16,549 nucleotides of DNA. Source: Cytophagales bacterium. GTDB lineage: Bacteria; Bacteroidota; Bacteroidia; Cytophagales; Cyclobacteriaceae. The first letter of the stretch is position 1. The number at the start of each line of letters is the position of its first letter. This document shows, piece after piece, positions 1 to 8,253 of the stretch. The stretch spans positions 1-16,549 of the forward strand of contig DNTA01000271.1 of NCBI GenBank assembly GCA_003500135.1. The letters run 5' to 3'. A program made the position numbers and the translations under genes. Under the pieces are notes generated by a model. The model made no database searches. It was not told the origin of the DNA and saw nothing but the letters and a program-made list of their open reading frames with translations.

Positions 1-156
1 CCAGCAAGATTAGCAGATTTCTACGATATTTGGTAGGTGCAGTTTACGAGCGGGTTATCCTTTTTTTCAAATCGTCTAACTGATTTTTGTTCGAAGGTCG
101 CCTGCTTGAATTGAGGCTATTAAACCTTTAATTTTTATACCTGATAGTCTATTAGT

Positions 157-196
157 AAAAAAAGAAATAGCCAGTTAAATACAACTGACTATTTCT
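157..196 (-). terminator. Rho-independent terminator of the barrel-like gene
   Basis: Positions 163-176 and 183-196 form a 14-bp stem with one C-A mismatch and a 6-nt loop. Read on the minus strand, the stem is followed at once by seven Ts (plus-strand A157-A163). It begins 7 nt past the TAA at 203-205 that ends the restored barrel reading frame. This supports 203, not 410, as the original end of that gene. Confidence 0.75.
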
Positions 197-202
197 AAGA
201 GT

Positions 203-841
203 TTAGAATTGATAAGTTAATGGAAAATTAAATCCATAAAACATGAAACTAGCGCTTGAACTTCCTGAAAATATTGCAGTTACCGCAGGGCTAATCCCAA
301 TCTTACCTATTTTAATATAGAATCCTACAGAACTCATTGCTCCAAGCCCTGATGATGTTTTCTTATCATAAATATCAACAAATGGAGTTGTTATATTATT
401 AAAAATTGCCTAATATTCTTTAAATGAAAACACCCCAATTGCAAATTCAGATGTTAATCCAAAATGCTTTCTTTTAAGTTTTGGACTAATTCCGGCATAT
501 ACACCCCCTCCATTAATGACATAGTCAGATGAGTTTGTATTCCCAGGCGCCCAACTCGAGCTTCCCAATTGGTCAGCTCCAACCATAAATGTTGTGCCAA
601 CAAAATAATCAATGAATGAATGCTTTGAGTTTGCAACAAACTTAATATCCATACCATTCAATACAGTGTTGTCCCAACTGGCAAGGGATGATTTGAAATC
701 GGCATAATTATCAGAATTCAGGTTATTAAACAGAACTGAATACCCAATTTCTATGCTTAGTTTTATTTTTTGCCCTTTTTCTTGTGATAACAAAATGAAA
801 GGGCAAAAAGTAAAAAAAGACACTAATAGTATTTTTCTCAT
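203..841 (-). pseudogene. Secreted outer-membrane beta-barrel-like protein, interrupted by an in-frame TAG
   Basis: The frame opens at ATG 839-841 with a clear signal peptide (MRKILLVSFFTFCPFILLSQ). It runs 143 codons to a TAG at 410-412. The same frame then continues open for 68 more codons to TAA 203-205. The extension has alternating polar/hydrophobic strands rich in G, S, Y and F, and ends in ...PLTYQF; a C-terminal Phe is the usual signature of outer-membrane barrels. Without the TAG the protein would be 212 residues, a normal size for a small barrel. The ending, and the terminator 7 nt beyond it, argue that the TAG is a recent lesion (CAG, Gln, is one transition away) or a base error. 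The 143-residue product alone would lack its last strands and probably would not insert. I do not recognise a specific family, and function and ligand are unknown. The start is chosen because it gives the signal peptide. Confidence 0.6.
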
Positions 842-1377
842 AGTTAATAAATTTAGTTATCACTTTCACTTACCAAAACTTCCTTCGCTAAATTTCCAAC
901 ATCCGTGATTAAATATTCTTTTAAATTCCCAATTTTGAAACTTTTCGGATGTTCGTGGGCCGGGGCCTATTTTTTCCCACTTACATACGCAATTCTTAAT
1001 CTACTCTTTTTTGATTGAGAATTATTTTAGGGCTTTCTAAATTGTATCCATAGGGTCTATTTTACATATTTGATAATATTAAGGGTAAAATGCGAATTGC
1101 ATGCATTTTAACCAACATGTTAGATATGGTCATATCAATATGAGTTATTTTAAATCTTCACATAACAACTTCATTGAGTTCTGTTTTTTTACCAGGTTTT
1201 ATTCTGATCACTAAGATAACCTATCCCAAGTATGAAAGCATCTCATAACGTTTTATATTCACTTGTTTCTCTGTTTCTCTATTTTTAAATTTATTGCTTA
1301 AGATCACTTTATTTTATTGTAACATTTTATGAAAGAAATAAATTCATATCAAATCCAGTTTTTATATAATCAAATGA
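842..1377. other. Gene-poor AT-rich gap
   Basis: This 536-bp stretch separates the barrel-like gene from the transposase remnant. I see no coding frame with a recognisable product, no tRNA-like cloverleaf and no exact Bacteroidota -7 box (TAnnTTTG) on the minus strand upstream of 841. The only clear structure is the inverted repeat at 1083-1113. The location beside a dead transposase suggests a region of past insertion and deletion. Confidence 0.5.
1083..1113. repeat. Inverted repeat (10 bp paired of 11, 9-nt spacer)
   Basis: TAAAATGC at 1086-1093 is the exact reverse complement of GCATTTTA at 1103-1110. One mismatch further out (G1085/A1111), GG at 1083-1084 pairs with CC at 1112-1113. No T-run follows on either strand, so it does not look like an intrinsic terminator. 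It could be an operator, a remnant of a mobile-element end or an RNA hairpin. Confidence 0.5.
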
Positions 1378-1962
1378 TTACAGGGTGTACGACAGTTTTG
1401 CATTATTGATTGGGTTACAAATTAGGTCTTTGACCTTATTCCATTGCCCACTTTTTTCAGCTACCCTAAGATTGACTATTTGTTGAGCCCCATGAAGTTT
1501 CCACCTTTGACCGGAGGGTTTCATGCGTTGCCGGATGACCGTACGGTGCGCCGATCCCATGGGCCCGCGACCAATTAACCATCCATTCGCTTTATACGCT
1601 TTGTACTGCATACGTTTTATAATATTTTCATAATAAGTCGGCAGGGAGGCTTGTTTTTCGCGGGCGCTTCCCCTGCAACGAACCGATTCAATACTCACTA
1701 TCACAACCTCTATCCCATCATCAAGCAGTAGCCCCGACTGATGATCCACCCATTTAGTTCTTTCCTGTGGATCTTTAAAAGCCTCCCTGGCAAATCCATG
1801 TAACTTTTCACTGGCATAATAAAAATCCAGTACCTGATGGTGATCAGGGTAGACATCATCCAGCCAGTTCCATATCCACCGGGCCCCATCGGCCACCCGG
1901 ATCATCTTATCCAGATGGCCGATTGCCTTTTCGACTTTGTTTAAAAAAAGGTTGTTTACCAT
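1378..1962 (-). pseudogene. Remnant of a DDE transposase (ISKra4-like), C-terminal half
   Basis: The 194 residues match what I recall of the C-terminal half of ISKra4-type transposases. A DG(A)RWIWNW block at residues 25-33 holds the expected second catalytic Asp (D25). A segment on the pattern 'QVLDFYxAxEKLH' follows. The end is the family's SAHRTVIxQRMKxSGQRW block, then the 'NLRV...GQW' tail. The N-terminal half with the first catalytic Asp is missing: upstream in frame there is a TAG at 1972-1974 and no recognisable transposase sequence. The family usually has an IGSGxxES motif before AHRTV, whose Glu is catalytic; here the residues are IGRGPMGS, so the Glu is replaced by Gly. The protein is therefore very unlikely to be active. 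Parts of the stretch (about 1840-1925) look visibly more GC-rich than the flanks, consistent with a foreign origin. Family assignment is from motif memory. Confidence 0.65.
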
Positions 1963-2100
1963 CCAGATGAGCTATGTAGGCCCTCTTTTTATTGTTTTCT
2001 TAGAGTGACTAAATAAGGCGATAATGAAACAAATAAATTTTCCCATGATTTTTTATTTACAAATGTCCGCTTATCCTCCTTGAACAGTTGTATCAATTTA

Positions 2101-2971
2101 TCAATAATTCCTATCATTTTGGTAGTTATCTCTAAAGCTAGAGGGGCTGTATCCTTCCATTTCATGAAAAAACCTTGTCAAATTGTTGGGTTCGCTGAAA
2201 TTTAATGCATGTGCTATTTCAGCTATTGTCTTATTGGTGTATCGCAGTTCTGTTTTTACCTCTTGAAGAAGTCTTTTGTTAATTATCTCCTTTGCTGTAT
2301 TTCCAGTATGCTCTTTCACCATTTCATTCATTTGACGGCGGGTTATTGGTAATAAATTGCAATACCCCTCTACAAAATGCAAGGTGCGGATATTCAGCTC
2401 GAGAAGTTCCTTAAACTTGTAAATTACTGAATTAGAATGTATTTCAGGCGAAATATTAAAGCAATTTGAATACAGTCGATTTAACTTGGATAATGAGAAA
2501 TATAAAAGTGAGCGTATTATGTGAGGACTATCATTTTGATAACAGTTTACTTCAGTAATGATTTCGTTTAATGCGAATCGTATTATGTTGTAATTTTCAC
2601 GATCCAACCTCAAATATTGGGGGTATTGGTAATTATAAAAGTATTGCAATCGGTAGGCGAACAATTTATCATCAAAAAAATTGGATAGGAAATCATTCTG
2701 AAAAACAAGGTGAAAGCCTCTGATTCCAGAAAGAGAAATTTCACAACTTTTCTTTTGGAAGGGGCAGATGAAAAAAACTGTTTTCGGCAACTCTCAGCTG
2801 ATGCCCATTCAATTCTATTGGCCCATTTGCTTTTTCAAAAATCATGATCTCGAAAAAGTTGGCTATGTGGGGTGCGGGATCGAAAAAAACATTTGGATTA
2901 TTTTCAAACCTATGTAAATCCATCAACAATTCGAATCCGTACTTTCTTTTTTCAAAAATGAACTTTCGCAA
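2101..2971 (-). pseudogene. AraC-family transcriptional regulator, split by a 1-nt frameshift
   Basis: Two overlapping minus-strand frames, 2741-2971 and 2101-2790, make one protein when a single base is removed from the seven As at 2771-2777 (plus strand). The first frame reads ...AENSFF then leaves register; the second carries on with ICPFQKKS. The restored protein is 289 residues, the normal AraC length. Residues about 1-190 are the sensor half: a cupin-like start followed by helical sequence rich in F, Y, N and L. Residues about 206-280 are the double helix-turn-helix domain, with the second helix pair in TNKTIAEIAHALNFSEPNNLTRFFHEMEGYSPSSFR (residues spread over about 245-280). The first frame starts at TTG 2969-2971, because a stop lies 15 nt upstream and the next Met is at residue 17, inside the conserved start. 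The shift may be real inactivation, a phase-variable run or a homopolymer error. Targets unknown. Confidence 0.7.
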
Positions 2972-3187
2972 ACTAAAATATTGGGTTTACCGATCTTATT
3001 TAAGTTATAAAAGTATTGCCCCTTAAAATTAACTAGAAATCCTTATTTAAAGCTACAGATAGACATCAAAAAAATGGTCCATAGGACAACTTCAACTGGG
3101 CGTAACTGAAAATTACTCGATTTGCGGGGCCCATCTTCTTTAGGAGGAACAGCAATTTATTTTTTGCAATATAAGTACCCGATACCC

Positions 3188-6100
3188 TCAATCCCCATCG
3201 GTGTCGAATTCGTCATCCCCTGCTTTTGGTACCGTAAAGGTAAAGGTTGAGCCTTCATTTTCTGAACTAAAAATGAATATTTGGCCATTATTTTTCTCGA
3301 CAAACTCCTTGCAAATAATTAAACCCAATCCGGTACCTTTTTCACCCTCTGTTCCTTCCTTTTTAAATTTTTCCCCCACCTTAAAAAGCCTGGAGGTTTC
3401 TTCTTCGTTCATACCAATTCCTTCATCCGTTACATGAATGCTCCAATGCGACCCGTCATCTTCCATAGACACCTCTACTTTTTTATTCGTTGGGGTAAAT
3501 TTGATTGCATTGCTGATCAGGTTACGAATAACGGTATTGATCATATCACGATCGCCAAAAACCCTAGCTTCGGGGAGTTCTGACATTTGAAGTTTCACTC
3601 CTTTTTTCTTTGCCTGCTCCTGGTGTAAAAGAACGTTTTCTTCTATGAGGTTATTCATGTGGAAGCAGAGTGGGTCGAATTTTATTCGTCCCGATTGGGC
3701 CCTTGACCAGGTAAGGAGGTTTTCTAATAACTGATAAATTCTTTTGGCCGCTATATTCACCCGCTTCACGCCCATTTCCTTGTCTTCTTCATCGAGGCTT
3801 TCGTAATCCTGTGCCATCAGTTCGCTTATTGATAAAAGACTGGTAAACGGGTTTTTAAGGTCATGAGAGATGATGGAGAAGAATTTATCTTTGGTGGAAA
3901 CCAGCGCTTTGAGGTCTTTTTCCGATTTTTGCAGTTTTTCATTGGCTCTGCTGATAATTGCATTTTGTTCAGCCAATATTTTATTGGTTCGCCTGTTTAG
4001 CTGATAACGGTAAATAAATCCAACAATCAGAATGGTCACAGCCAGCTCTAATGCAAAGAACCACCATTGTCTCCAATAAGGAAGTGGAATGGTAATTTTA
4101 AGTTGATCATTGTGAAGCGATTCCAGTCCTTCCATATTTACCGTTTTCAATTCAAAGCAATATTTGCCCGGAGGCATGTTCGCGTAGGTGACATAAGTAC
4201 GACTGCCAGCAGGGCGCCAATTGTCATCGAGGCCAGTCATCCTGTAATAGTTCGTTTCATTTGTTGGATCAGTTTGGTTCAGGGTGGCAAAACCAATGGT
4301 AAAATATCGTTGCTGGTAGCTTAACCGGATATTATCTGTATAAGCTATTGAATTGGGGATGTAGTATTTCCCGTTTCTTTCTACTACTTTCTCAGATAAA
4401 CCTATATCCGATTTTGTCTCCGGCTGCACCTTTTTCCCCAGCAATTCAAAGCCTGTAATGACCATTTCAGTTGTATTTTTACTTGAATAAGATCTGGTAG
4501 GGTCAATAATATTTAAACCGTAAACCCCTCCTGCATACATTAAACCGGATTGTCCGCTATGAAAAGCGCCACCATTAAATTCATTGCTTTGTAAGCCGTC
4601 GCTAGCCTTAAAATTTTGAACATGGTGCGTTTCCATGTTGAATTTAGCTAATCCATTATTGGTTGTTAGCCATAAATTACCCTGTTGGTCAGGCATTATG
4701 CCATAGATGACCGCATTGGGTAATCCATCTTTTTCGGTGAATCGCGTAAACTTCTTCGTTTTGGTATCGAAACGGTTGAGGCCATGGTTAGTCCCTACCC
4801 AAAGTATTCCTTTCTCCTTCTCAATTATCGCGAAGATTATATTGTTGGAGATACTGTTTACGTCGTTTGGGTTATATTGATAACTTGTAAAAGTCTGATC
4901 GTTGGGATCCAACCGGTTGAGGCCTCCGCCATAGGCGCCCACCCAAAGGTATCCTTCATGATCTTCCAATATAGCGGAATACACAAAATTGTTAGACAGG
5001 CTTTGTGGGTTGTCTTTATCGAATAAAAAACGTTGGAAAACCCCACTTTCTACATCCAGCTTATTCAGGCCCTGTCGTGTACCAACCCAAATATAACCAT
5101 TAGAATCTTCATAGATTGCACGAACGGAGTTTGAAGAAATTGATCCGGGATCATTAGGTTGGTGGTCAAAATGAATGAAAGTGTTTGATTGTCGGTCATA
5201 TAAATTTAGCCCTGCTCCGTCGGTACCTACCCAAATACGGCCTTTTTGATCTTCCATTACTTTACGAATAGAAGAATGCCCTATGGAGCCGGGTTGTGAA
5301 GGGCCAGGTAAAAAAACCGTAATATCATTTGTTTGTGGGTCGAAATAATTCAATCCTGCATCGTTGGTACCGATCCAGAGCTTCTTATTCCTATCTTCCC
5401 AAATAGTCCATATAAAATCACTGGACAAGCTATTCGGAATCATCGGATTGTGCGTCATAAGACGGAATTTATGAGCAGCCGGATTGTAAATATTAATACC
5501 GGCGCCAAAAGTGCCGAACCATACCTTACCACTGCGATCTTTAAAAATACAATTGATCGCATCTTCAGATAAACTCGTCTTATCGCCATTTTGATGGCGA
5601 TAGTGATAAACCGTGCCATCGGGTTTTATTTGAAATATTCCATTGCCGAAAGTACCATACCATACAGCTCCCTCATCATCTGCTATAAGTGGCTTGGCAG
5701 TATTGACTGATAGGCTATGAGAAATATCCTCTGCGTATATCAAACGATTTAATTGATCGCTTTCAATAGAGTATTGAAACAGGCCGTTAGAAGCGCTACA
5801 GAAAACGGAATTATTGTGATATAACAACTTTTCAATATACCCGATATCACCATGCTGATGGTTGGTACAGAGATAACAATCAGAAATTGAATCGTTGGCA
5901 TATAATCGGTAAACATGTTCATTTACAGATATCCAATGGCTGTTTTTACCTTTGGATTCACTGGCCATCTCAATTGAGTTACCCGATTGCAGCATTTTCA
6001 TTTCTTGTTTAGTCGCATTAATCAAGTACATTCCATTAGAGGCAATAGCAATAGCCTGGTTATTCGTTCGGTGAACTATCGACCGTATGGATTGTCCGGT

Positions 6101-6607
6101 TAAAAAGGATTGAGATATTGAATCGTGCATTTTCGAAAATGTGGCAAGTCCAGATTGGGCGCCCATCCAAATAAAATCTTCTGTTTCAGCCATGTACGTT
6201 ATGGTATCACCGATTAGGTTATCATGGGTAGTGGCAAATTGCCTGAAGCGCTCTTTTCGCGGATCGAACCGGGTTAATCCTTCTTTTGAGCCAAACCATA
6301 GGTTCCCTTCTTCGTCCTCGTAAATCTGCTCTATCCACTTGCTTACAATACTGCTGGTGTCATTTAATACCGGCCTGTAAATGATAAATTCTTTTCCGTC
6401 ATATTTATTAAGACCATCCTCAGTTCCAAACCACATAAACCCTTTTTTATCCTGATGTATGCAATAGACAGAACTCAATGACAATCCATCATGAATGGTT
6501 ATGTGTTCAAACCTGATTTGATTGACCTGTCCCTGACTGGAAGTAAAAAAGCCATGAATGATAAATAGTATAAGAAAAGAATTACGGATAACATCTGGCT
6601 TTGCCAT
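3188..6607 (-). CDS. Periplasmic double-propeller sensor histidine kinase (Reg_prop-Y_Y_Y-HisKA-HATPase)
   Basis: This 1139-residue inner-membrane kinase senses a periplasmic ligand and autophosphorylates. A signal peptide covers residues 1 to about 26. Residues about 30-705 hold Reg_prop blades. Eleven have the clear W(F/I/V)G...GLN..D pattern (near residues 59, 104, 147, 316, 362, 411, 458, 507, 554, 603, 645) and three degenerate ones fit the gap 147-316 at about 45-residue spacing. Fourteen blades suggest two seven-bladed propellers. A Y_Y_Y domain follows at about 750-840, a membrane helix at about 849-868, a short coiled coil, HisKA with phospho-acceptor H915 (SHDLKNP), the N box around N1033, G1 DEGIG at 1061 and G2 GTGLGL at 1091. 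Unlike hybrid two-component systems of this family it has no receiver and no AraC domain, so its partner regulator must be elsewhere. The start at 6605-6607 is preferred over an in-frame ATG at 6785-6787 because it places the signal peptide at the N-terminus. The ligand is unknown; carbohydrates are typical for the family. Confidence 0.93.
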   Translation of the reverse strand: MAKPDVIRNSFLILFIIHGFFTSSQGQVNQIRFEHITIHDGLSLSSVYCIHQDKKGFMWFGTEDGLNKYDGKEFIIYRPVLNDTSSIVSKWIEQIYEDEEGNLWFGSKEGLTRFDPRKERFRQFATTHDNLIGDTITYMAETEDFIWMGAQSGLATFSKMHDSISQSFLTGQSIRSIVHRTNNQAIAIASNGMYLINATKQEMKMLQSGNSIEMASESKGKNSHWISVNEHVYRLYANDSISDCYLCTNHQHGDIGYIEKLLYHNNSVFCSASNGLFQYSIESDQLNRLIYAEDISHSLSVNTAKPLIADDEGAVWYGTFGNGIFQIKPDGTVYHYRHQNGDKTSLSEDAINCIFKDRSGKVWFGTFGAGINIYNPAAHKFRLMTHNPMIPNSLSSDFIWTIWEDRNKKLWIGTNDAGLNYFDPQTNDITVFLPGPSQPGSIGHSSIRKVMEDQKGRIWVGTDGAGLNLYDRQSNTFIHFDHQPNDPGSISSNSVRAIYEDSNGYIWVGTRQGLNKLDVESGVFQRFLFDKDNPQSLSNNFVYSAILEDHEGYLWVGAYGGGLNRLDPNDQTFTSYQYNPNDVNSISNNIIFAIIEKEKGILWVGTNHGLNRFDTKTKKFTRFTEKDGLPNAVIYGIMPDQQGNLWLTTNNGLAKFNMETHHVQNFKASDGLQSNEFNGGAFHSGQSGLMYAGGVYGLNIIDPTRSYSSKNTTEMVITGFELLGKKVQPETKSDIGLSEKVVERNGKYYIPNSIAYTDNIRLSYQQRYFTIGFATLNQTDPTNETNYYRMTGLDDNWRPAGSRTYVTYANMPPGKYCFELKTVNMEGLESLHNDQLKITIPLPYWRQWWFFALELAVTILIVGFIYRYQLNRRTNKILAEQNAIISRANEKLQKSEKDLKALVSTKDKFFSIISHDLKNPFTSLLSISELMAQDYESLDEEDKEMGVKRVNIAAKRIYQLLENLLTWSRAQSGRIKFDPLCFHMNNLIEENVLLHQEQAKKKGVKLQMSELPEARVFGDRDMINTVIRNLISNAIKFTPTNKKVEVSMEDDGSHWSIHVTDEGIGMNEEETSRLFKVGEKFKKEGTEGEKGTGLGLIICKEFVEKNNGQIFIFSSENEGSTFTFTVPKAGDDEFDTDGD

Positions 6608-6854
6608 GGCTGAATCATTGGATATACTCCAATAATACGACGTTAACCAGTGGAAAAGAGTTCCCATGATAGTGCATGGAATATCTTTAACTGAGTTAAA
6701 TAAGTACAGGTGAGGACTGCCAAGGTAAAATGGATAACAGATAATAGGCTTGATGTAGGACTGCAGTGAGAGGAATATACAAGTCAAACATCATCGTTTG
6801 TGAAATATTTTTATGAAATTACCCAACCTCGCCAGACGATGGACCGTATAACAT

Positions 6855-6868
6855 ACCGAACGGTCGGT
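6855..6868. promoter_or_regulatory. Putative TetR operator against the tetR-like start codon
   Basis: ACCGA at 6855-6859 and TCGGT at 6864-6868 are exact inverted half-sites around a 4-bp centre, giving 6 of 7 symmetric pairs. The sequence resembles the ACCGACCGGTCGGT-type operators known for TetR proteins. It ends 2 nt before the ATG at 6871, so bound repressor would cover the start region. This is the expected position for autoregulation of the whole operon. Confidence 0.65.
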
Positions 6869-6870
6869 TT

Positions 6871-7470
6871 ATGAAAGATACTCAAAAGCATATTCTTGAA
6901 ACCTCTCTCCAAAAATTTCTCGAAAAGAGCTATAAGGAAGTTACACTAAAAGAGCTCGTGGAGGCAAGCGGCTTGTCGAAAGGCGCGTTTTACCACTATT
7001 TTTCAAGTAAGGAAGAACTTTATCAAAAAGCCGTTGAATCGTATATTGATTATATGTACGAAACCATGGTCAACGCATTTGATCAGGAAAAATCATTTCG
7101 AAAAAACCTGGAATTCATGCTGCATTCCTTTCAGGCCATGTACGACGATGAGGAGGTGGACAAAGCGTCAAGGCATAAGCAATTCAATAGTTACATTGAC
7201 CTGGTGCGCCAGTCCATGCAAAACCCGGTATTGAACAAAAAGATGCACCAGTTTATGAAAAGAATAGAGGTGAAGTTGATGGAGTTCGTCCAGGTTGCCC
7301 AATTCAATGGCCAAATAAGACAGGACTTACAGCCCAAATCCATTGCCTTACAACTAATGATCCTGATCGAGGGCGCTAACCTTTTCTATCCTTTTCAGGA
7401 AGAAGACCGGCCTATTACGGATTTTATGACCGAAATATTGGATCAATACTTAGCATTGATAGAAAATTAA
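6871..7470 (+). CDS. TetR/AcrR-family transcriptional regulator
   Basis: The 199-residue protein has the usual TetR size. The N-terminal domain ends in the helix-turn-helix VTLKELVEASGLSKGAFYHYF (about residues 24-44), followed by SSKEELY. The C-terminal part (about 60-199) is all-helical ligand-binding and dimerisation sequence, too variable in this family to predict a ligand. The near-palindrome at 6855-6868 is its likely operator. It is the first gene of the operon: its TAA (7468-7470) is followed after one base by the ATG of the LolA-like gene, so regulator and export genes are probably co-transcribed and de-repressed together when a ligand binds. It is divergent from the propeller kinase across 263 bp, so a bound repressor might also affect that gene. 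No exact TAnnTTTG box is visible upstream, and the untranslated leader would be short. Confidence 0.92.
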   Translation: MKDTQKHILETSLQKFLEKSYKEVTLKELVEASGLSKGAFYHYFSSKEELYQKAVESYIDYMYETMVNAFDQEKSFRKNLEFMLHSFQAMYDDEEVDKASRHKQFNSYIDLVRQSMQNPVLNKKMHQFMKRIEVKLMEFVQVAQFNGQIRQDLQPKSIALQLMILIEGANLFYPFQEEDRPITDFMTEILDQYLALIEN

Positions 7471-7471
7471 T

Positions 7472-8251
7472 ATGAATTGTAAAGTAAAATCAAACCGAAT
7501 GAAGAAAGGATCGTTTTTAGCGACCGCGATAATAGTACTATCATCGTGGTCACTTGCTTATGCACAGGATGCGGAAGAGATCATCCGTCAGATGGACCTG
7601 AATATGCGTGGGGAAGAAAGCATTCAGGAAATGGAGATGACTATTGTGAGGCCCACATGGGATCGGACGATTGCCATGAAGAGTTGGAGCAAAGGGCAGG
7701 ACTATTCGATGATCCTGATCACTGAACCGGCAAAAGAACGGGGGCAGGCCTTTTTGAAACGCGACAAGGAAATGTGGAACTGGCTCCCCTCAATTGACAG
7801 GATGATCAAGATCCCACCATCTATGATGATGCAGTCATGGATGGGTTCTGACTTTACCAACGACGATCTCGTTAGAGAGTCATCCATAGTAAAAGACTTC
7901 ACTCATCACCTCGAAGGCGAGGAAACCATTCGCGGGCATGAAGCTTACCGGATCAGACTCGATCCAAAGCCCGATGCAGCCGTTGTTTGGGGTAAAATAT
8001 TAATTTGGGTCGGCAAGGAAGACCTGCTCGAGCTCAAGGCGGAGTTTTACGATGAAGACGGGTACCTGGTCAATACCATGCAACTGAGTGATATCCGTGA
8101 AATGGGTGGACGAAAACTCCCTACCCACTGGGAGATGATCCCTGCAGATGAAGAAGGTAAAAAGACCGTTTTGCAATTAATATCTGCTGATTTTACCGTT
8201 GATATTGAAGAGTCCTTTTTCTCACAACAAAACCTGAAAAGGCTGCGATAG
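7472..8251 (+). CDS. LolA-like periplasmic outer-membrane lipoprotein-sorting protein
   Basis: This secreted protein belongs to the LolA-like 'outer membrane lipoprotein-sorting' group (half-barrel fold that holds acyl chains). A signal peptide ends at about residue 31 (SLAYA|Q), after which the mature protein starts with DAEEIIRQMD. A characteristic conserved block at residues 91-134 includes WNWLPSIDRMIKIPPSMMMQSWMGSDF, split here around residues 102-128. There is no lipobox Cys, so it should be soluble in the periplasm. Met10 (7499-7501) would give a more canonical signal peptide (MKKGSFLATAII...) than Met1; I keep 7472 because it is tightly coupled to the preceding TAA, but 7499 is equally possible. 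Two bases separate its TAG from the first permease. Within the operon it is the expected carrier between the ABC transporter and the outer-membrane protein. Cargo (lipoprotein, lipid or other hydrophobic molecule) is not shown by the sequence. Confidence 0.88.
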   Translation: MNCKVKSNRMKKGSFLATAIIVLSSWSLAYAQDAEEIIRQMDLNMRGEESIQEMEMTIVRPTWDRTIAMKSWSKGQDYSMILITEPAKERGQAFLKRDKEMWNWLPSIDRMIKIPPSMMMQSWMGSDFTNDDLVRESSIVKDFTHHLEGEETIRGHEAYRIRLDPKPDAAVVWGKILIWVGKEDLLELKAEFYDEDGYLVNTMQLSDIREMGGRKLPTHWEMIPADEEGKKTVLQLISADFTVDIEESFFSQQNLKRLR

Positions 8252-8253
8252 GT

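Noticed and set aside
1..80. Open frame at the left edge on the plus strand (26 codons to TGA near 81).
   Set aside because: Too short and without a recognisable motif to call a gene end.
1972..2046. Small minus-strand ORF (MGKFICFIIALF...) with an AGGAGG upstream.
   Set aside because: Only 24 codons, and the AGGAGG at 2075-2080 lies nearly 30 nt before the ATG, too far for a ribosome binding site. It is in frame with the transposase remnant but shows no family match.
3141..3176. Possible terminator after the propeller kinase.
   Set aside because: The repeated GCAAT words there are direct, not inverted, so no stem forms, and no hairpin precedes the T-run on the minus strand.
6608..6787. N-terminal 60-residue extension of the propeller kinase from ATG 6785-6787.
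   Set aside because: It would place a clear signal peptide at residue 61 and has no domain-like sequence. The start at 6605-6607 fits secretion.
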